Part shown: in pieces, positions 41,076 to 49,225 of the stretch
Numbering within the stretch: position 1 is the first letter of the stretch
How the letters are laid out: every line of letters begins with the position of its first letter
Position numbers and translations under genes: made by a program
NCBI GenBank assembly: GCA_934445015.1
Contig: CAKSDJ010000004.1
Location: forward strand, 1-60,239
Direction: 5' to 3'
DNA: 60,239 nucleotides
DNA from: an uncultured Eubacteriales bacterium
GTDB lineage: Bacteria; Bacillota; Clostridia; Oscillospirales; Acutalibacteraceae
The notes under the pieces: generated by a model
The model's database searches: none
What the model was told of the DNA's origin: nothing
Seen by the model: the letters and a program-made list of their open reading frames with translations, nothing else

Positions 41076-42953
41076 TTATTTGAGGCGTTTGCCTTTGTGT
41101 TTTTTAGGGGCTTTGTAATACGTTACCGAAAGTGCCGGTATATCAAGCGAAACAGAATTTTCATACCCGTGCATAGGTATTTGTTCGCTTTGGTATTCTG
41201 CCTTAACGCCGCCGGTTCCGCCGTATTTTTCATCATCGGTCGTAAATACGGTTTTATAACAACCGTCGGTCGGCACGCCTATGCGGTAACCTTGCCGTGA
41301 CACGGGCACAAAATTGCAAACACAAATAATTTCATCGCCCGCCTTATTTATGCGCCTGAAAGATATTATACTTTGCGTATAGTCATCGTTTGAGATCCAC
41401 GAAAAGCCCTCCCAGGAATAGTCGATCTGCCACAGCTGACTGTTTTTTACATAAAACCTGTTAAGGTCCTTTACAAAATTTTGCATATTGCGGTGTGCAT
41501 CATAATCAAGCAACAGCCAATCAAGGGCAGAATCATATTTCCACTCGATAAACTGTGCAAATTCCTGACCCATAAACAAAAGTTTTTTGCCAGGATGCGC
41601 CATCATATATGCGTAAAAGGTTTTTAAGTTTGCAAATTTTTCTTCATACTCACCTGGCATCTTATTTATAAGCGAACATTTGCCGTGAACCACCTCATCG
41701 TGCGATATAGGCAGTATAAAGTTTTCTGAAAAAGCATAAAAGAACGAAAATGTAAGGCAGTCGTGATTGTATTTTCTGAAGTATGGATCAAGCGACATAT
41801 ATCTTAACATATCGTTCATCCAACCCATATTCCATTTAAAATTAAATCCGAGTCCGCCGTCTGACGCAGGCTTTGTAACCATAGGCCACGCGGTAGACTC
41901 CTCGGCTATCATCATAACAGCCGGATTTGCGGAAAACGCCGCAGAGTTTACACGGCGCAGCAGTTCGACCGCCTCAAGGTGCTCTCTGCCGCCGTATGAA
42001 TTAGGCAGCCATTCGCCGCCGTTTCTGCCATAATCAAGGTAAAGCATTGAGGCTACAGCGTCAACGCGCAGACCGTCAATATGATATTCTTTGATCCAGA
42101 ACGCCGCGCTTGAAACCAAAAAGTTCATCACTTCAACCTTGCCGTAATCAAATACGCAGGTCCCCCACTCTTTATGCTCGCCGCGGCGCGGGTCGGCGTA
42201 TTCATAACAGGGTGTACCGTCAAATCTGTAAAGCCCGAACCCATCTTTAGGAAAATGCGCAGGCACCCAATCAAGTATAACACCTATGCCCGCACCGTGC
42301 ATAACGTCAACAAACTTTTTAAAATCGGCAGGTGTGCCGTATCTTGAAGTGGGCGCAAAATAGCCCGTAACCTGATACCCCCAGGAACCCTCATACGGGT
42401 ACTCTGTAATCGGCATAAGTTCTATATGGGTGTAACCCATTTTTTTAACGTATTTTGAAATCTCTTTTGCGGCGGTTACATAGTCATACGTATTGCCGTC
42501 GGCAAAGCGTTGCCAAGAACCCAAATGCACCTCATATATATTTACGGGTTGTTCCAAAATATTTTTGTTTTTAAGGTTGTCTGCCCACTCGGCATCGCCC
42601 CAGACGTAACCGTCATCGGCATAGACCTTTGACGCGTTTGCCGGTGCCGTTTCAAAATGCCTGGCATACGGGTCGCTTTTTAAAGTTATTTTGCCGTCGG
42701 GCGAGGTTATTGCATATTTATAAGCGGCAAAGTTTTCAATGCCGTTTATGTGCGTTTCCCAAACACCGCCCACCGATTTGACCATCGGATTGCTTTCTGC
42801 CGACCAGTTGTTAAAATCGCCCACCACGCTTACGGCATGTGCATTAGGCGCCCACACCCTGAAATCAACGCCGGTGTCGTCCAAAAACGAGCCTAAATAT
42901 TCATAGGCGTTATCTATAACCGAGTTATTAAAACTATTATTAAAGTCCTGCAT
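41076..42953 (-). CDS. glgB: 1,4-alpha-glucan branching enzyme
   Basis: 625 residues, GH13. Creates alpha-1,6 branches in glycogen. N-terminal CBM48 (FRVWAPNAHAVSVVGDFNNW near 35), the catalytic barrel with DWVPAHFPKDG near 225, GLRVDAVASMLYLDY with the nucleophile Asp near 320, MIAEESTAWPMV with the acid Glu near 375 and ILPISHDEVVHGK near 440. ATG at 42953 is chosen, with AAGGGA upstream; a longer frame to 43091 runs through the promoter. First gene of the glg operon. Confidence 0.95.
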   Translation of the reverse strand: MQDFNNSFNNSVIDNAYEYLGSFLDDTGVDFRVWAPNAHAVSVVGDFNNWSAESNPMVKSVGGVWETHINGIENFAAYKYAITSPDGKITLKSDPYARHFETAPANASKVYADDGYVWGDAEWADNLKNKNILEQPVNIYEVHLGSWQRFADGNTYDYVTAAKEISKYVKKMGYTHIELMPITEYPYEGSWGYQVTGYFAPTSRYGTPADFKKFVDVMHGAGIGVILDWVPAHFPKDGFGLYRFDGTPCYEYADPRRGEHKEWGTCVFDYGKVEVMNFLVSSAAFWIKEYHIDGLRVDAVASMLYLDYGRNGGEWLPNSYGGREHLEAVELLRRVNSAAFSANPAVMMIAEESTAWPMVTKPASDGGLGFNFKWNMGWMNDMLRYMSLDPYFRKYNHDCLTFSFFYAFSENFILPISHDEVVHGKCSLINKMPGEYEEKFANLKTFYAYMMAHPGKKLLFMGQEFAQFIEWKYDSALDWLLLDYDAHRNMQNFVKDLNRFYVKNSQLWQIDYSWEGFSWISNDDYTQSIISFRRINKAGDEIICVCNFVPVSRQGYRIGVPTDGCYKTVFTTDDEKYGGTGGVKAEYQSEQIPMHGYENSVSLDIPALSVTYYKAPKKHKGKRLK

Positions 42954-43049
42954 TTTTAATTCCCTTCTTTGCCGACAGACATCATCATTGTACCTAAAAA
43001 AATACAATCGTTTACGCGACTTGAATTTAAACAATAAATCTACTGCTTT

Positions 43050-43078
43050 ATTATAACTAATTACATTTGATTTTTCAA
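43050..43078 (-). promoter_or_regulatory. Promoter of the glgBCDA-uppP operon
   Basis: Minus strand: TTGAAA (43078-43073), 17-base spacer, TATAAT (43055-43050), about 95 bases before glgB. Confidence 0.8.
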
Positions 43079-43174
43079 TAGTTTTTGTCATAAAACAGAA
43101 AATTTATCATTCAATTTTCGACATTTTTGTACATTGTATACAAAAAATCAAGCGTTTTTATGCCTAAAATAAAA

Positions 43175-43450
43175 TTATGAGCGTTTTTTAAATTTTTCAC
43201 GCAGAAAAAGCGATGACTCAACGTTTACCAAAACCGTTTCGGTACCTATTACTTTTATGTCATCCCATGGTATTATTATGTCTTCTTCACGACCGAAAAG
43301 TCCGAAAAACCGTAATCTGCCGAAAATAATTATCGACGTAAGATTTCCGCTTAAAGTATCTATTTCAATATCGGATATAAACCCCAAAACGCACCCGTCG
43401 TTTACACAGACTACCTGTTTGTTGCGTAAATCGTCAATTCTGCAAAGCAT
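43175..43450 (-). CDS. YlmC/YmxH family PRC-barrel sporulation protein
   Basis: 91 residues. PRC-barrel with MLCRIDDLRNKQVVCVNDGCVLGF at the start and DIIIPWDDIKVIGTETVLV in the middle, matching the YlmC/YmxH family linked to sporulation in Firmicutes. Cytoplasmic. It lies upstream of the glg operon on the same strand, but the glg promoter falls between them, so co-transcription is not certain. Confidence 0.88.
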   Translation of the reverse strand: MLCRIDDLRNKQVVCVNDGCVLGFISDIEIDTLSGNLTSIIIFGRLRFFGLFGREEDIIIPWDDIKVIGTETVLVNVESSLFLREKFKKRS

Positions 43451-43501
43451 ATAACAATCACTCCTGAATACATATTATGAAAAATCATTATATAAAATAA
43501 C

Positions 43502-43530
43502 TTGACTTAATTATTTTGAGTTGATATAAT
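43502..43530 (+). promoter_or_regulatory. Promoter of tRNA-Thr
   Basis: TTGACT (43502-43507), 17-base spacer, TATAAT (43525-43530), ending 18 bases before the tRNA. Confidence 0.85.
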
Positions 43531-43548
43531 ATCATAGCAGCGTATTTT

Positions 43549-43624
43549 GCTGGAGTGGCACAGTTGGTAGCGCAATTGATTCGTAATCAATAGGTCGTGG
43601 GTTCAAGTCCCATCTCCAGCTCCA
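43549..43624 (+). tRNA. tRNA-Thr (anticodon CGT)
   Basis: 76 bases including encoded CCA. Acceptor GCTGGAG/CTCCAGC, anticodon stem ATTGA/TCAAT with loop TTCGTAA, T arm GTGGG TTCAAGT CCCAT. CGT reads ACG. Confidence 0.97.
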
Positions 43625-43626
43625 CG

Positions 43627-43659
43627 TCGGAATGGGCTTTGCTCCATTCCGATTTTTTT
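43627..43659 (+). terminator. Terminator after tRNA-Thr
   Basis: TCGGAATGG (43627-43635) / CCATTCCGA (43644-43652), then seven T. Confidence 0.9.
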
Positions 43660-43737
43660 ATTACATAAAAAATCAGTCATATTTCGTCATTCCCCATTTA
43701 TCGCAAGTATCTCTATGATCAGGCAAGGCCAAAACAA

Positions 43738-43767
43738 AAAAATCCTGTACTCAGTACAGGATTTTTT
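43738..43767. terminator. Terminator of the TetR-ABC operon
   Basis: Near-perfect AATCCTGTACT / AGTACAGGATT with flanking A and T runs; usable on both strands, and lies 70 bases after the minus-strand permease stop. The stretch 43660-43737 shows nothing I can name. Confidence 0.8.
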
Positions 43768-43834
43768 ATTTATTATTTAAATATCAGTGTTTTATGCAAC
43801 ACCGACACGGCAAATCCGGTGTTAAACGTTTTTA

Positions 43835-44566
43835 TTATCTGTGCCGCATTTGTCTGAGAAACAAAATTACTGCGAGTATTGTAACCGCGACCGAATATCC
43901 CATTACCCAAAAAATATGAGGCAGTATATTTGAATAATCGCCGCTCAGTACCGCCCTCTCTAACTCTACTGCGTGCAAAAACGGCAGTACGGCAGCAATT
44001 TTTTCAAATGCGCCCCCTACCAATGATATATCAAACCAAACGCCCGACAGCCACGCAGTCAGATTTGTGAGCAAGGCGCCGCAGATACCGCCCGTTTGCT
44101 TCACCGTAAGCACGCTGCCGCAAAGCAGTCCCAAAGAAATAAAGAAAATTGACACCGGTATTATAAAAAGTACGGCGTAACCAATTGTAACGGTTATTTT
44201 AAGTCCCAAAACAATTGCAACCGCATAGCAAATTATACACTGAAAGACCGCTATCGGAATAATGGGCAGAGCGTAACCGAAAATAAAATCCGCAGATGTC
44301 ATAGGAGTTGTATACAACCTTTCAAGAAATGCGCTTTCTCTGTCTTTTGCAATCAAGGTAGCAGAAAACAGTGTCATAAATGAAAGACCGAATACCGAAA
44401 TGCCGGGAGTCAGTTTTTCTATTCTGAACAGGTCAACAGGCACATTTGCCTGTATTGCGGATAAAAGCAGAATCAGAACAATCGGAAATCGCAAAGCGAA
44501 TGCAACGGTCAGCGGATCTCTTAATATTTCTTTGACGGTTCTTTTTGCAAATGTCAGCATTTTCAT
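43835..44566 (-). CDS. ABC-2 type transporter permease
   Basis: 243 residues with six hydrophobic helices (about 22-40, 55-75, 95-120, 130-155, 165-185 and 215-235). FAKRTVKEILRDPLTVAFALRFPIVL at the start and ERLYTTPMTSADFIFGYALP near 85 are typical of DrrB/ABC-2 exporters. Four-base overlap with the ATPase gene upstream (ATGA). Together they form an exporter, likely of a drug or lipid-like compound, controlled by the TetR gene upstream. Confidence 0.85.
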   Translation of the reverse strand: MKMLTFAKRTVKEILRDPLTVAFALRFPIVLILLLSAIQANVPVDLFRIEKLTPGISVFGLSFMTLFSATLIAKDRESAFLERLYTTPMTSADFIFGYALPIIPIAVFQCIICYAVAIVLGLKITVTIGYAVLFIIPVSIFFISLGLLCGSVLTVKQTGGICGALLTNLTAWLSGVWFDISLVGGAFEKIAAVLPFLHAVELERAVLSGDYSNILPHIFWVMGYSVAVTILAVILFLRQMRHR

Positions 44567-45291
44567 TGCTCTGCCCCCCTTACTATTGCAATAAACGCTT
44601 CCTCAAACTTTTCGGCACCTACCGAATTTTTAAGTTGATCGGCAGTGCCGAGCGCAAGCATTTTTCCGTCTTTCATAATTCCTATTCTGTCAGACAGTGC
44701 CTCGGCCTCTTCCATATAATGCGTGGTAAGAACAACCGTTATTTTTCCTTTAAGAGCGCGAATTACATCCCATAACTCGCTTCGGGCAATTACATCAAGC
44801 CCCAAAGTAGGTTCATCTAAAAACAAAATTTTCGGTTCGCTTATCAAAGCCATTGCTATGCTGAGCCTGCGCTGCCAGCCGCCCGATAATTTTGACGCTT
44901 TTCGGTGTAAAATTTTATCAAAACCGAAACGTGTTGAAAACTCGGCTGTTTTTGCGGCGGTTTTTTCTTTTGAAAAGCCGTGAACGCCGCACATAAGTTC
45001 CAAATTCTCTTTTACCGATAAATTAGGCGCAACAGCTGTTTCCTGAGGTGAAACAGCGATTAGGTTTTTCACCTTAGATGAATTGCTTACTATGCTGTTG
45101 CCCATAAGTTTTGCGTCACCCGAAGTAGGTCTTACAAGGCACGACAGCATTCGCACAGTTGTTGTTTTGCCTGCACCGTTTACACCGAGCAGCGAAAACA
45201 GCTCACCCTCGTTGACCGTTAAGTTAAGCGCGTTGACTGCGGTAAGATCTTTATATTTTTTTGTCAGATTTTCTGTTTCTATCGCTTTCAT
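44563..45291 (-). CDS. ABC transporter ATP-binding protein
   Basis: 242 residues. Walker A LLGVNGAGKTTT near 38-49, Q-loop SPQE, signature LSGGWQRRLS near 135, Walker B ILFLDEPTLGLD near 155, His switch TTHYM near 190. DrrA/CcmA-like ATPase for the adjacent permease. Two possible starts: GTG 45306 overlapping the TetR stop, or ATG 45291 with GAGG nine bases upstream, chosen here. Confidence 0.92.
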   Translation of the reverse strand: MKAIETENLTKKYKDLTAVNALNLTVNEGELFSLLGVNGAGKTTTVRMLSCLVRPTSGDAKLMGNSIVSNSSKVKNLIAVSPQETAVAPNLSVKENLELMCGVHGFSKEKTAAKTAEFSTRFGFDKILHRKASKLSGGWQRRLSIAMALISEPKILFLDEPTLGLDVIARSELWDVIRALKGKITVVLTTHYMEEAEALSDRIGIMKDGKMLALGTADQLKNSVGAEKFEEAFIAIVRGAEQ

Positions 45292-45302
45292 AATTACCGA
45301 CC

Positions 45303-45869
45303 TCACTTTTTATTGCTGCAATAATGAAGTTTTAATCCGTTGTAGGCATCCGTAATAACACGGCTTATAAATTCTTCATCCAAATCAAGATACTGCGTTG
45401 CAATCATTGTTGCTATTCCGTGAACACAGATCCACATCTCAATATGAAAAAGGTACGCATCATCGTCGCTTATATTAAGCTTTTCTTTTATAAGTCTTAC
45501 AAACGGTTCAACCTCTTTTCGGTTTTCGGATATTTTTTCATCCGAACGGTCGCGCATAAAAAGCAGTTTAAAAAGTTCTTTTTCTTCACCGGCAAATTTT
45601 ATGTAAGCCATACCGCTTGCCTTATATGCGGGATATTTATCGCTTTTCATACCGTCGTCCAAAAATTTTAAGTAAACACGGTTTGCAGCGGCTATAACCT
45701 CATCCTGCACCTCTTTCATATTTTTGAACAGACCGAAAATCGGCTTTGATGATGAACCCAGACGCTCTCCGAGCCCTCTTGCCGTAATCGCTGAAAATCC
45801 CTTTTCTTTTGTGAGATTAAGCGCGGCATCTATAACATCTTCACGGGTAAACATAAATTTTCTCGGCAA
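45303..45869 (-). CDS. TetR family transcriptional regulator
   Basis: 189 residues from a likely TTG start at 45869, chosen because AAAGGA precedes it and the family normally begins (M)PRKF.FTREDV; an ATG a few codons inside (Met-Phe-Thr) is the alternative. HTH at ~20-45: GFSAITARGLGERLGSSSKPIFGLFKNMKEV. C-terminal ligand domain unassigned; GIATMIATQYLDLDEE near the end. First gene of the exporter operon and probably its repressor. Confidence 0.88.
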   Translation of the reverse strand: MPRKFMFTREDVIDAALNLTKEKGFSAITARGLGERLGSSSKPIFGLFKNMKEVQDEVIAAANRVYLKFLDDGMKSDKYPAYKASGMAYIKFAGEEKELFKLLFMRDRSDEKISENRKEVEPFVRLIKEKLNISDDDAYLFHIEMWICVHGIATMIATQYLDLDEEFISRVITDAYNGLKLHYCSNKK

Positions 45870-45886
45870 AATATCACATCCTTTAA

Positions 45887-45900
45887 GCAACGTATGTTGC
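45887..45900. promoter_or_regulatory. Candidate TetR operator
   Basis: GCAAC-GTAT-GTTGC, five-base arms, between the -10 (45917-45922) and the TetR start. A repressor bound here would block early transcription. Confidence 0.5.
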
Positions 45901-45916
45901 GCTACATCTGTTTTTT

Positions 45917-45945
45917 ATTATATATCGTACGCGCAAATATGTCAA
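45917..45945 (-). promoter_or_regulatory. Consensus promoter of the TetR-ABC operon
   Basis: Minus strand: TTGACA (45945-45940), 17-base spacer, TATAAT (45922-45917), a full consensus match. Such strength fits an operon held down by a repressor. Confidence 0.9.
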
Positions 45946-46018
45946 TAAGGCGTCGCATTCAATTATTCTGCAGATCAAAAATTAAGCAAATATTAAGATA
46001 TTATTATAGCGTTTCAAC

Positions 46019-46047
46019 TTGTATTAGGTGCCGCAATCATATATAAT
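46019..46047 (+). promoter_or_regulatory. Promoter of the C39-peptidase gene
   Basis: TTGTAT (46019-46024), 17-base spacer, TATAAT (46042-46047). Confidence 0.65.
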
Positions 46048-46109
46048 TGTTTTAACGGGAACCGTTATTTTTTGTTTGCGTACAATATATTTTGAGGTGG
46101 GGTGTTATT

Positions 46110-47828
46110 ATGAAAAGCAAAAATAAAAAGCGCACGGGCAAGCGCGTGTTTACCGTAATTCTGGTTTTGATTTTGTGTTGCGCCGCCGCACTGACAGTGC
46201 TTAAATTTCAAGATAAAATATTCGGCGAAAAAATTTTTGATAAACCGGCACAAAGCACCGATACAGACAAAAAATCTTCGCTTGAAAAAATTACCCTAAA
46301 TACATCCGTGGTGGAAATTTCATACAAAGACGGTATTTTAAAAGCGGACGCAATAACCCCGTCGTTAGACACGTGTACTTTAAAAACTACGATATACGAT
46401 TTAAAAGGCGAAAAAATACTAGGTGAAGTAAATCTTGACGATGCGGCGTGGGTAACAGGGCTTACAAAAAATGGATTTTACGCAATTGATATTTTAAATA
46501 AAACTGCATTTTTATACGACCGCAACGGCAGGCAGATATTAAGTAAAACCTTTGCCGGTGATAATATCTGGTCGTATGCGGCAGCATTCAGTTATGATGA
46601 AAAATACATCGCCTATAACGACCCGACCGACAGCGTTCTTCATATATATGACCGCGATACCAAAAGCGAAACCTCTTCAAAAACGGAATTTTCAATAAGA
46701 GAAATTCTGAATTTTGAAGATAATACGATTACGGTTTTGGGGGTAGACGGTCAAACCGCAAGAATCAGCATTAAGGATTTTAAAACAACTATGATTTCTA
46801 ACGATAAACAATGCTCGTATAAATCACAGTACTACTCTATCGGTATGACCGAAAACAACTTTAAATGTTGCTCTGCAGGCAAAACGGTGTTTATTCCGTT
46901 TGAGTCGATTGACGAAATAGTTGTAGGAATGGGCAAAAACGCCTTTGCCACCACCATTATGCAAAAAAACGGTACGCTTATACGCATTTATTCACTGAAC
47001 GAAGAAAAAATATATGAAACCGAAACCGCCGAAAACGTTGAAAGCATTATCTTTGCCGATAATAAAGTTTTGGCGCTTAACGGAAATTGTCAGGAAGAAA
47101 AGCATAATATTGCGGAAATAGACTATAAAAAAGGCAACGTAAAAAGTTTTAAAACTTTAAGCGGCGACACCGCAACCGAAGAAACCCCGCAAACAAGCGA
47201 AATTAAAACCGCAAAACCTGCAAGCACGGCAAAAATCATAAAAAATGTACCGCTTATAAAACAGTTTCCCGAATATCCGACAGGGTGCGAATCCGTGAGC
47301 ACGGTTATGGCAATGCAATATATGGGCGACAACATAACCGTAAAAGATTTTGTAAGCGGTTACCTGCCCCAAAGTTCTGAATTTTATATTTCAGAGGGCA
47401 AAAAATACGGTCCGTCACCGTATGAGGTTTTTATAGGCACATCGACTTCAAACCGTTCATACGGATGTATGGCAACGGTTATTGAATCCTCTTTGAAAAA
47501 TTATTACGGCAACAATGCAGAAATAATCAACGCGACCGGCACTGAGTTGCCGGCGCTTTGCGAATCTTACGTAAACAACGATATGCCGGTAATTATTTGG
47601 GCTACCGTAAATATGGTGCAAACAGAGTCTAAAAATTCGTGGTATCTGGCAGACGGAACGCGTTTTACCTGGCCCGGTAACGAGCACTGTCTGCTTTTGG
47701 TGGGGTTTGACTCCAAAAATTATTATTTTAACGACCCGTATTCGGGCAAACTTATTGAATACAAAAAATCAATTGCCGAGAGCCGATATAAAGAGCTCGG
47801 TATGCAATCGATAGTAATAAAAAAGTAA
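46110..47828 (+). CDS. Membrane-anchored propeller-like protein with C39-type cysteine peptidase domain
   Basis: 572 residues. Basic N-terminus and one membrane helix at ~12-32, so most of the protein is outside. Residues ~60-340 contain repeated strand-turn units of a beta-propeller kind (SYDEKYIAYNDP, IYDRDT, and similar). From ~375 a peptidase C39-like domain follows: VPLIKQFPEYPTGCESVS (catalytic Cys in GCES), NEHCLLLVGFDSKNYYFNDPYSG (His and Asp). Probably a surface cysteine protease; substrate unknown. Start at 46110 has GAGGTGGGG upstream. Followed by a GreA-family gene 13 bases on. Confidence 0.82.
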   Translation: MKSKNKKRTGKRVFTVILVLILCCAAALTVLKFQDKIFGEKIFDKPAQSTDTDKKSSLEKITLNTSVVEISYKDGILKADAITPSLDTCTLKTTIYDLKGEKILGEVNLDDAAWVTGLTKNGFYAIDILNKTAFLYDRNGRQILSKTFAGDNIWSYAAAFSYDEKYIAYNDPTDSVLHIYDRDTKSETSSKTEFSIREILNFEDNTITVLGVDGQTARISIKDFKTTMISNDKQCSYKSQYYSIGMTENNFKCCSAGKTVFIPFESIDEIVVGMGKNAFATTIMQKNGTLIRIYSLNEEKIYETETAENVESIIFADNKVLALNGNCQEEKHNIAEIDYKKGNVKSFKTLSGDTATEETPQTSEIKTAKPASTAKIIKNVPLIKQFPEYPTGCESVSTVMAMQYMGDNITVKDFVSGYLPQSSEFYISEGKKYGPSPYEVFIGTSTSNRSYGCMATVIESSLKNYYGNNAEIINATGTELPALCESYVNNDMPVIIWATVNMVQTESKNSWYLADGTRFTWPGNEHCLLLVGFDSKNYYFNDPYSGKLIEYKKSIAESRYKELGMQSIVIKK

Positions 47829-47841
47829 AACGGTGATTCAA

Positions 47842-48345
47842 ATGTACGATGAACTGACAGAAATAGATATTAAAAAAATGAAAGAAGAACTTGAGTACCG
47901 CACAACCGTGGTGCGCCCTAAAATACTTGAAGAGGTTAAATTTACACGCAGTTTCGGTGATCTTTCCGAAAATGCCGAATACCACGCCGCAAAGCGTGAA
48001 CGCGGCAAAAACGAAAGCCGAATTAGATATTTGCGCAATATGATAAAAACGGCAGTTATAATCGACACCTCAAGCAGTGCGGATACCGTAGGTCTTTTTG
48101 ACACCGTAACCTACTATATTGAAGAGGACGACTGTGAGGAACAGGTAAGAATAGTAACCTCGCTTCGCCGCGATCCCTTCAAAAAAATTATAAGCAAAGA
48201 GTCGCCGCTCGGCAGCGCGATTATGGGTCACAGAGTCGGTGACCGCATAAGCGTTAAAGTAAACGATGAATACAGTTATTACATAGTTATAAAAAACATA
48301 GAAAAAGGGGTCGACGACGACTCCCTTGAAATCAGAAAATTTTAA
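47842..48345 (+). CDS. GreA/GreB family transcription elongation factor
   Basis: 167 residues, the usual length. N-terminal coiled coil (DIKKMKEELEYRTTVVRPKILEEVKFTRSFGDLSENAEYHAAK) ending in acidic residues that reach the polymerase active site, then the FKBP-like domain (SPLGSAIMGHRVGDRISVKV). Releases stalled RNA polymerase. Weak ribosome site. Not the canonical GreA sequence throughout, so a divergent paralogue is possible. Second gene after the C39 peptidase. Confidence 0.85.
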   Translation: MYDELTEIDIKKMKEELEYRTTVVRPKILEEVKFTRSFGDLSENAEYHAAKRERGKNESRIRYLRNMIKTAVIIDTSSSADTVGLFDTVTYYIEEDDCEEQVRIVTSLRRDPFKKIISKESPLGSAIMGHRVGDRISVKVNDEYSYYIVIKNIEKGVDDDSLEIRKF

Positions 48346-48366
48346 GGTTTTAATAATACACGCAGC

Positions 48367-48391
48367 GGCAAGGTAAAACTTGCCTTTTTTT
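48367..48391 (+). terminator. Terminator after the GreA-family gene
   Basis: GGCAAG (48367-48372) / CTTGCC (48379-48384) then seven T. The next gene's -35 TTGCCT lies in its right arm. Confidence 0.8.
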
Positions 48392-48408
48392 AAAATATAA
48401 AATATAAT
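48380..48408 (+). promoter_or_regulatory. Promoter overlapping the terminator
   Basis: TTGCCT (48380-48385), 17-base spacer, TATAAT (48403-48408), upstream of the SanA/YdcF-like gene. Confidence 0.6.
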
Positions 48409-48438
48409 AGACACGGTCAATAAAAAGGATCTGAAAAT

Positions 48439-49182
48439 ATGAAACTTATAAATCCCGTCAAACTTGCAAAGTGGATTTTTGCGGTTATAGGTGCCGTAAT
48501 TTTTGCAAACGGCGTATCGGTGTTTTTTACCTCAAATATAAACATAGGTAATTTTTTAACGGTTCTGTCGGGCGCTGCGATTATGCTGCTTGCCTTTTTT
48601 TACGGCAGACTTGCAAAGTGGTTTAAATTTATTTTAATTTTATGTATTGCGGTTGTCGTATGTATGTCGTCTTTCTTAATCGCATACGGCAAAAACGACA
48701 ATGTTACATACAAAGAAGACGCTGTTATTGTGCTTGGCGCGGCACTGCACAAAAGCACGCCGAGTCTGTCACTTAAAAGGCGGCTTGACGCGGCGGTTGA
48801 CTATCACAGTAAAAATCCCGACTCGATAATAGTGGTAAGCGGAGGTAAAGGCTCGCAGGAGAGCATAACCGAATCCGACGCAATGGAACAATATCTGATT
48901 GAAAAAGGTGTGCCGCAAGAAAAAATATTAAAGGAATCGGACTCCACCGGCACGTATGAGAATTTTAAATTCTCAAAGCAGATTTTAGACAGCAGTCTGG
49001 GCAAAGACTATACAGCGGCGTTTCTTACAAACGAATTTCATATTTTCAGAAGTGTTAAATACGCAAAAGCCGCTGGTTTTACAAACATTACCCACTGTCA
49101 CGGCAATACACCGGCTTCATACATAATTACGGGAACACTTCGCGAATGTTTGGCGGTTGTATATTCACTGTTTAAAAAATAA
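48439..49182 (+). CDS. YdcF/SanA family (DUF218) membrane protein
   Basis: 247 residues. Three N-terminal membrane helices (about 10-30, 38-55, 60-82), then the DUF218 domain: DAVIVLGAALHKSTPSLSLKRRLDAAV near 95-120, IIVVSGGKGSQESITESDAM near 130-150, ESDSTGTYENFKFSK near 170, and FLTNEFHIFRSVKYAKAAG near 195. The family includes SanA and ElyC, linked to envelope integrity and lipid-carrier homeostasis. AAAAAGGAT ribosome site. Upstream of malQ. Confidence 0.88.
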   Translation: MKLINPVKLAKWIFAVIGAVIFANGVSVFFTSNINIGNFLTVLSGAAIMLLAFFYGRLAKWFKFILILCIAVVVCMSSFLIAYGKNDNVTYKEDAVIVLGAALHKSTPSLSLKRRLDAAVDYHSKNPDSIIVVSGGKGSQESITESDAMEQYLIEKGVPQEKILKESDSTGTYENFKFSKQILDSSLGKDYTAAFLTNEFHIFRSVKYAKAAGFTNITHCHGNTPASYIITGTLRECLAVVYSLFKK

Positions 49183-49225
49183 AAAAAGTCTGAAAATACA
49201 TTTTAAATCGGGGGCTTATTTAACT

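Noticed and set aside
43660..43737. Possible small gene between the tRNA-Thr terminator and the next terminator
   Set aside because: No start with a ribosome site and no sustained frame.
47838..48420. Minus-strand ORFs opposite the GreA-family gene
   Set aside because: Shadows of the recognisable GreA coiled-coil and C-terminal domain.
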